Below are positions 5,301 through 9,105 of a DNA stretch of 9,105 nt, piece by piece. Under the pieces are notes generated by a model. That model was not told the DNA's origin. It saw only the letters and a program-made list of their open reading frames with translations, and did no database searches. The stretch is from Deltaproteobacteria bacterium (GTDB taxonomy: Bacteria > Desulfobacterota > GWC2-55-46 > JADFVP01). Position 1 is the first letter of the stretch, and each line of letters starts with the position of its first letter. A program made the position numbers and the translations under genes. The stretch covers positions 1-9,105 of the forward strand of contig JAJRYL010000142.1 of the NCBI GenBank assembly GCA_024275855.1. The letters are read 5' to 3'.

Positions 5301-6822
5301 AGGTTTAACGGTTGCGGTGATCGCGGCGGTAACTCTTTTAAGGCTCGGTTTCGTTCTGTGGGGGCCGCTCGATCTTGCCCCGGACGAGGCTCAGTACTGG
5401 GACTGGTCACGGCACCTCGACTGGAGCTACTACAGCAAAGGCCCGGCTGTGGCCTATATCATAGCCTTCTCTACCGCCCTGTTCGGTGCCACTGAGTTTG
5501 GCGTGCGGCTGCCGTCTGTCATAATCTCAGCGCTGCTTGGCTGGCTGTTTTACGCTTTCACTTATAAGCTTTTCAGGTCGAAAAGAACCGCCTTCTTTTC
5601 GGCTCTTGTGCCGCTTCTAACCCCTCTGTTTACAACCGGCGGACTGTTGATGACAACGGACCCGCCCCTTATTCTTTTTTACTCCCTCGCCCTTTACTTC
5701 TTTTATAGCGCTACGACCGTTACGGAGAGGCGTAAAAGCGGCGGTTACTGGGTAGTAACGGGTATTTTTCTCGGTCTCGGATTGCTCTGCAAGTACACCG
5801 CGTTTTTAATATATCCGTCTCTTTTTCTATTTCTTCTCTTTTCACGCTCCGATAGAAAGTGGCTTCTCAGCCCGTGGCCGTATGTCGCGTTTCTTATAAG
5901 TCTTCTGTTTTTTATTCCTGAAATACTCTGGAACATGAAGTACGACTGGGTTACTTTTCGCCATGTTCTCGGACAGACCCATGCCGGAGACGGTTTTGTT
6001 CTGCGCTTCGATCAGTTTATCAAGTTCATAGCCTCGCAGGCCGCCATACTCTCTCCGCTTATCTTTTTAGGAGTTTTATACGGAATATACAGGGCGTTGA
6101 TCGAGGGTGTAAGGGGCAGCCGCGCGCACCTGCTGCTCTTTTTCACCTCTGCTCCGCTGCTGCTCTTTTTTGTAGCCAAGAGCCTGCAAGGCAAGGTTCA
6201 GGCCAACTGGGCAGTACTTCTCTATTTTACCGGAATTATAGCCGGTGTTGTTGCTCTTGAAAAAGCGGCTCTTAGAAGGCCCTATTTTAAAAAGAGGGTA
6301 AGAGTGGCAAAAGCCTTTGCGGTAGCCGCGCTCTTCACCGGACTTCTTTTTGCGTTTATCACCTACTATCCAAAGGCCGTTTCGGTAACCGGTTACAAGC
6401 TGCACGTTAAACTGCCCGTCTCTAAACTGCTCGGATGGCAGGAACTTGGCGAGCGGGCCGGAACCGTTTATGATAAGTTGGCAAAGAGCGGCGTTACGTT
6501 CGTACTGACAGACAGGTACCAGATAGCGAGTGAGCTTGCCTTTTACATGCCCGGTAACCCGGCCACCTATAACGTTAACTTTGGCCGCCGTATGAACCAG
6601 TACGACCTGTGGCCGGGCTTTTACTCTTTTACCGGGCAGAATGCGCTCTACGTTGAGTGGCAGGAAGGGCCGTTAAGAGCAGAGGTTAAAGATATGTTCG
6701 CCTCGTGCGACGCGGGAGAGCGTGTGAAAATTGTGAGAGACGGAGAATTTATCCGCCTTTTTAAACTATATAGCTGTTACGGATTCAAAGGGGGTATTAA
6801 CCCCGGCGTGGAGAAATGGTGA
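5269..6822 (+). CDS. GT-C glycosyltransferase, family 39/PMT_2 type, integral membrane
   Basis: This 517-residue protein has about 11-12 membrane segments over residues 12-366 and a soluble C-terminal domain (about 367-517). The first extracytoplasmic loop carries LAPDEAQYWDWSRHLDWSYYSKGP (in residues 36-59); Asp39-Glu40 fit the catalytic acid pair of GT-C enzymes. The second conserved acid site is MTTDPPL with Asp131. The C-terminal part, GWQELGERAG (389-398) and later RMNQYDLWPGF, is typical of bacterial relatives of dolichyl-phosphate-mannose protein mannosyltransferases. The family moves a sugar from a polyprenyl phosphate carrier to a lipid, glycan or protein on the outer face of the inner membrane; donor and acceptor are not visible here. 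The ATG at 5269 gives a normal N-terminus but lacks a good ribosome site. It overlaps the next gene, so the two are cotranscribed. Confidence 0.88.
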   Translation: MKETGSYINYRGLTVAVIAAVTLLRLGFVLWGPLDLAPDEAQYWDWSRHLDWSYYSKGPAVAYIIAFSTALFGATEFGVRLPSVIISALLGWLFYAFTYKLFRSKRTAFFSALVPLLTPLFTTGGLLMTTDPPLILFYSLALYFFYSATTVTERRKSGGYWVVTGIFLGLGLLCKYTAFLIYPSLFLFLLFSRSDRKWLLSPWPYVAFLISLLFFIPEILWNMKYDWVTFRHVLGQTHAGDGFVLRFDQFIKFIASQAAILSPLIFLGVLYGIYRALIEGVRGSRAHLLLFFTSAPLLLFFVAKSLQGKVQANWAVLLYFTGIIAGVVALEKAALRRPYFKKRVRVAKAFAVAALFTGLLFAFITYYPKAVSVTGYKLHVKLPVSKLLGWQELGERAGTVYDKLAKSGVTFVLTDRYQIASELAFYMPGNPATYNVNFGRRMNQYDLWPGFYSFTGQNALYVEWQEGPLRAEVKDMFASCDAGERVKIVRDGEFIRLFKLYSCYGFKGGINPGVEKW

Positions 6823-8612
6823 GCGGACTTTCTAAAACAGTCATTATACTGATGTTATTTGTCTTCGGGGTGCTTATATTTTTGCCGGGCATCTATAAAG
6901 AGACAGGTATAACCTCGAAGGACGAGTACCTGCTTACGCTTAGAACACCTATGGAGATGGTGGCGCGCGGGGAGTACGCCACCCCTTATGTAGACAATAC
7001 GCCGCGTTTGAAAAAACCACCTCTGATGTACTGGCTGATAAGCGCCAATTACAACCTCTTCGGTATAAATCTGTTGAGCGCGCGTGTCTGGGGGCTTCTT
7101 TTCGCTATAGGGTTAAGCGCGCTGACTCTGCTGATATACAGAAAACTCTTCGACCCTGATGAAGATTCCGGTGGAGTGCGCCAGTCCGTTTTGCCGGCTA
7201 TCGTGCCGGCATTGCTTGTGTTGACGGCTGTCGGCACCTCTACTCAGGCGCGCCTTGCGCTCCTCGACCTTCCGCTCGCTTTTTTCGTTACGCTTACGGT
7301 CTACTTTTTTCTTCTCTGGAAAGGTGGGGAGGGGGAGAGGGCATGGGACACAGGTATAGGAGGCGGCGCGAAAGGGGCGGTAAAGGGCGGCCCACGCCGG
7401 TACCTTCTGTACGCGGCGATAGCTGCCGGACTCTCCGCGCTGATTAAAGGGCCGGTCGGGCCGGGAGTAGCCGGTCTTGTCATGCTGCTGCACTTCTTTA
7501 TATTCGGCGGATGGGGGGAGTTGAGGAGAAGGTGGGTTGATCTGCTGTTATCTATCGTATTCTTCTTTGCTGTCGTAGCGCCGTGGCCTGTTGTCATGTA
7601 TATAAAGTGGGGCGGGTTGTTTACGTCCGAGCTTTTTAACGAGCTTATTTACGCCCGTTTTATGACCTCGTACTCAACAGGGCCGGAGGTTATTATAGGC
7701 GGCTTAATGCTGCTTCTGCTTCCCTGGAGTTTTTTATACGTAAGGGCCTTTCTTGCTATGCTGCTTCACGGGTTGGAGCCTCAGTACAAGCGTCAGTTGT
7801 GGTTATTGGCATGGACGTTAGCCGCCATGCTTCCATTTTTGCTCTTAAAGGTAAAGTTCGAGCGTTACGTTATTGTAGCGATGCCTCCGGCTATAATGAC
7901 GCTCTCGGCAATGCCTTACAAAAGCACCTTCTGGAAAGGCGTGGCCTTCAGGATTTGCGCCCTCTTCTATTCAGCCCTCGGACTCTTTTTTATATCGTTC
8001 GGTTACTGGTTCAGGTTGACAAACGGCGCAGTGCTTGCGCTGCTCATTCTCTTTATCCTGTTGTTCTTCGTATTTATGTGGAGGGCTGGGTCGAAAGGCA
8101 GAACGAAGAGCTTGATAGTCGCGGCGTTTTCCGTTGGTCTTTTTAATATGGCGCTTTTCGGACTTCTCTATCCGGGGTTGGGTATTCAGAGAACTCCGCC
8201 GGAGTTGCTCTATATTCTTGAGCAGAAGCCGAAGCAGGTCTTCTACTACAAGGGTGATAATCCGGGCATGCTATCGATACGGATAAAGAGGTCGGTTCAG
8301 AAGGTGCTTACGCCCGGCGACCTTAAGAGCGGGTCGGAAAAAGGAATATATCTTATAGTTGAAGAGGACAAGTTGACCGACCTTAAGTATGCCGCCGTGC
8401 TTGCCGGGGTTTCGTTGAACGAGCCGTTACTTAAATTTAAATCGTTCTACTCACGAAGATCGTGGGTGAAGTTCGCGCGCAAGGGCGCAACGGGTGAAGA
8501 CTGGAAGAGGGCCTATAAGGAACGTTCGCTCGACGGGCTAAAGACCCGTTTCAGTCTTTATTATATAAGTTCTAAACCGGCGGACGGCAGGGGAAGCTGG
8601 GAGATTTTATAA
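6816..8612 (+). CDS. ArnT-like GT-C glycosyltransferase (GT83-type), integral membrane
   Basis: This 598-residue protein has about 12 membrane segments to residue 455 and a soluble C-terminal domain (about 456-598). Family motifs are SKDEYLL with Asp36-Glu37 in the first outer loop, RLKKPPLMYWLI (64-75), LLDLPLAFF with Asp151, LIKGPVG (209-215) and LKVKFERYVIVAMPPA (344-359). These are the landmarks of ArnT, which transfers 4-amino-4-deoxy-L-arabinose from undecaprenyl phosphate to lipid A. Many relatives use other sugars, and no Ara4N synthesis genes are in view, so the symbol arnT is not given. A Gly/Lys-rich hydrophilic insert lies at about 169-195. ATG 6816 overlaps the previous gene by seven bases; GTG 6819 gives a four-base GTGA overlap and is better spaced from GGAG (6810-6813), so either may be the start. 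Confidence 0.88.
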   Translation: MVSGLSKTVIILMLFVFGVLIFLPGIYKETGITSKDEYLLTLRTPMEMVARGEYATPYVDNTPRLKKPPLMYWLISANYNLFGINLLSARVWGLLFAIGLSALTLLIYRKLFDPDEDSGGVRQSVLPAIVPALLVLTAVGTSTQARLALLDLPLAFFVTLTVYFFLLWKGGEGERAWDTGIGGGAKGAVKGGPRRYLLYAAIAAGLSALIKGPVGPGVAGLVMLLHFFIFGGWGELRRRWVDLLLSIVFFFAVVAPWPVVMYIKWGGLFTSELFNELIYARFMTSYSTGPEVIIGGLMLLLLPWSFLYVRAFLAMLLHGLEPQYKRQLWLLAWTLAAMLPFLLLKVKFERYVIVAMPPAIMTLSAMPYKSTFWKGVAFRICALFYSALGLFFISFGYWFRLTNGAVLALLILFILLFFVFMWRAGSKGRTKSLIVAAFSVGLFNMALFGLLYPGLGIQRTPPELLYILEQKPKQVFYYKGDNPGMLSIRIKRSVQKVLTPGDLKSGSEKGIYLIVEEDKLTDLKYAAVLAGVSLNEPLLKFKSFYSRRSWVKFARKGATGEDWKRAYKERSLDGLKTRFSLYYISSKPADGRGSWEIL

Positions 8613-8613
8613 G

Positions 8614-9105
8614 ATGCTTCTAAGGGTTCTGCTTATATTTGTTACCGTAATTGTCTATACCGTAGCGTGGTATGGTGACTTGTGGAGCGCGCACCCCAGA
8701 TATGAGTACGGAACGCCAGTAACCGTAAAGGCTACCGGCACGGAAGCGGGCTACTCTACTGTTCTGTATGAAGAGGACTTTGTGAATTCCGCTAAGGCCG
8801 GCGCTGTTTCGCACGTTTCGACCATTGCGCCTATAAGCAATGGCCGCATTATGGCCGCGTGGTACTCCGGCAGCCGCGAAGGCGCTAAAGACGTAAGTAT
8901 TTTTTCCTCAGTATACGACCCGTCAACCCGTGTATGGACTGAAGAGCGGGCAATCGTTACACGAGCAAGCGCATCAAAAGAGCTTGGCCGGTATATAAAA
9001 AAGGTCGGCAATCCGGTGCTCTTTACAGATTCAAACCGCAGGCTCTGGCTGGTATACGTTACCGTATCGGTCGGCGGGTGGTCGGGCAGCTCTTTGAACT
9101 ACAAA
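8614..9105 (+). CDS. Membrane-anchored sialidase/BNR-family protein (3' partial)
   Basis: I translated an open frame of 164 codons with no stop before the window end. It starts at ATG 8614, one base after the stop of the preceding gene, with GGGAG at 8599-8603 as ribosome site. Residues 4-20 form one hydrophobic segment (signal anchor), so the rest should lie outside the inner membrane. The body matches sialidase-like beta-propellers: HVSTIAPISNGRIMAAWYSG (67-86), SREGAKDVSIF, YDPSTRVW, then RYIKKVGNPVLFTD (126-139) and VSVGGWSGSSLNYK (151-164). The visible part is only the first blades, with no Asp-box or full catalytic set, so true sialidase activity is unproven. The tight linkage to two GT-C transferases suggests a role in trimming or binding the same surface glycan. 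Confidence 0.75.
   Translation, partial: MLLRVLLIFVTVIVYTVAWYGDLWSAHPRYEYGTPVTVKATGTEAGYSTVLYEEDFVNSAKAGAVSHVSTIAPISNGRIMAAWYSGSREGAKDVSIFSSVYDPSTRVWTEERAIVTRASASKELGRYIKKVGNPVLFTDSNRRLWLVYVTVSVGGWSGSSLNYK

Noticed and set aside
8620..9011. Minus-strand open frames of 64 and 86 codons at the window end
   Set aside because: They are antisense to the sialidase-like reading frame, which has family motifs and a ribosome site.

Overview
The window is bacterial chromosomal DNA of roughly balanced base composition, with dense genes, a 4- to 7-base gene overlap and TTG/GTG-tolerant starts. The gene families (a multi-GAF regulator with a degenerate GGDEF tail, a Cys-rich mini zinc-ribbon protein, a rubrerythrin-like diiron protein and GT-C sugar transferases) suggest a Gram-negative lineage of the Desulfobacterota/deltaproteobacterial type. 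That placement is inference and no phylogenetic marker is present. There is no tRNA, rRNA, CRISPR array, insertion sequence or phage gene.

Layout. (a) 1-2280: a 5'-truncated cytoplasmic signalling protein with three GAF domains and a degenerate GGDEF-like C-terminus. (b) 2330-3950: a molybdenum-cofactor block, moaD, moaE and a mogA/moaB-family gene, all on the + strand. MoaD and MoaE form molybdopterin synthase, and the third protein adenylylates molybdopterin before Mo insertion. The genes are not packed together. moaD and moaE are separated by 273 bases holding a 105-base tandem duplication, an intrinsic terminator and an extended -10 promoter that would give a leaderless moaE mRNA. moaE and mog are separated by 157 bases with two look-alike hairpins. 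(c) 3951-4200: convergent intergenic region with a strong bidirectional terminator. (d) 4201-4988, minus strand: a two-gene unit with a ferritin-like diiron protein first and a 9-cysteine small zinc-ribbon-like protein second. (e) 4989-5268: divergent intergenic region with a candidate promoter on each strand. (f) 5269-9105: a + strand membrane-glycosylation operon of two different GT-C (PMT/ArnT-like) polyprenyl-phosphate-sugar transferases that overlap, followed after one base by a membrane-anchored sialidase/BNR-family protein cut off by the window end.

No clearly new defence or mobile system is visible. The most unusual material is the non-coding architecture of the moaD-moaE gap, where the repeat, the terminator and a mutually exclusive pairing suggest attenuation or transcript splitting. 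Next comes the glycosyltransferase/sialidase-like gene set, whose substrate cannot be read from sequence.
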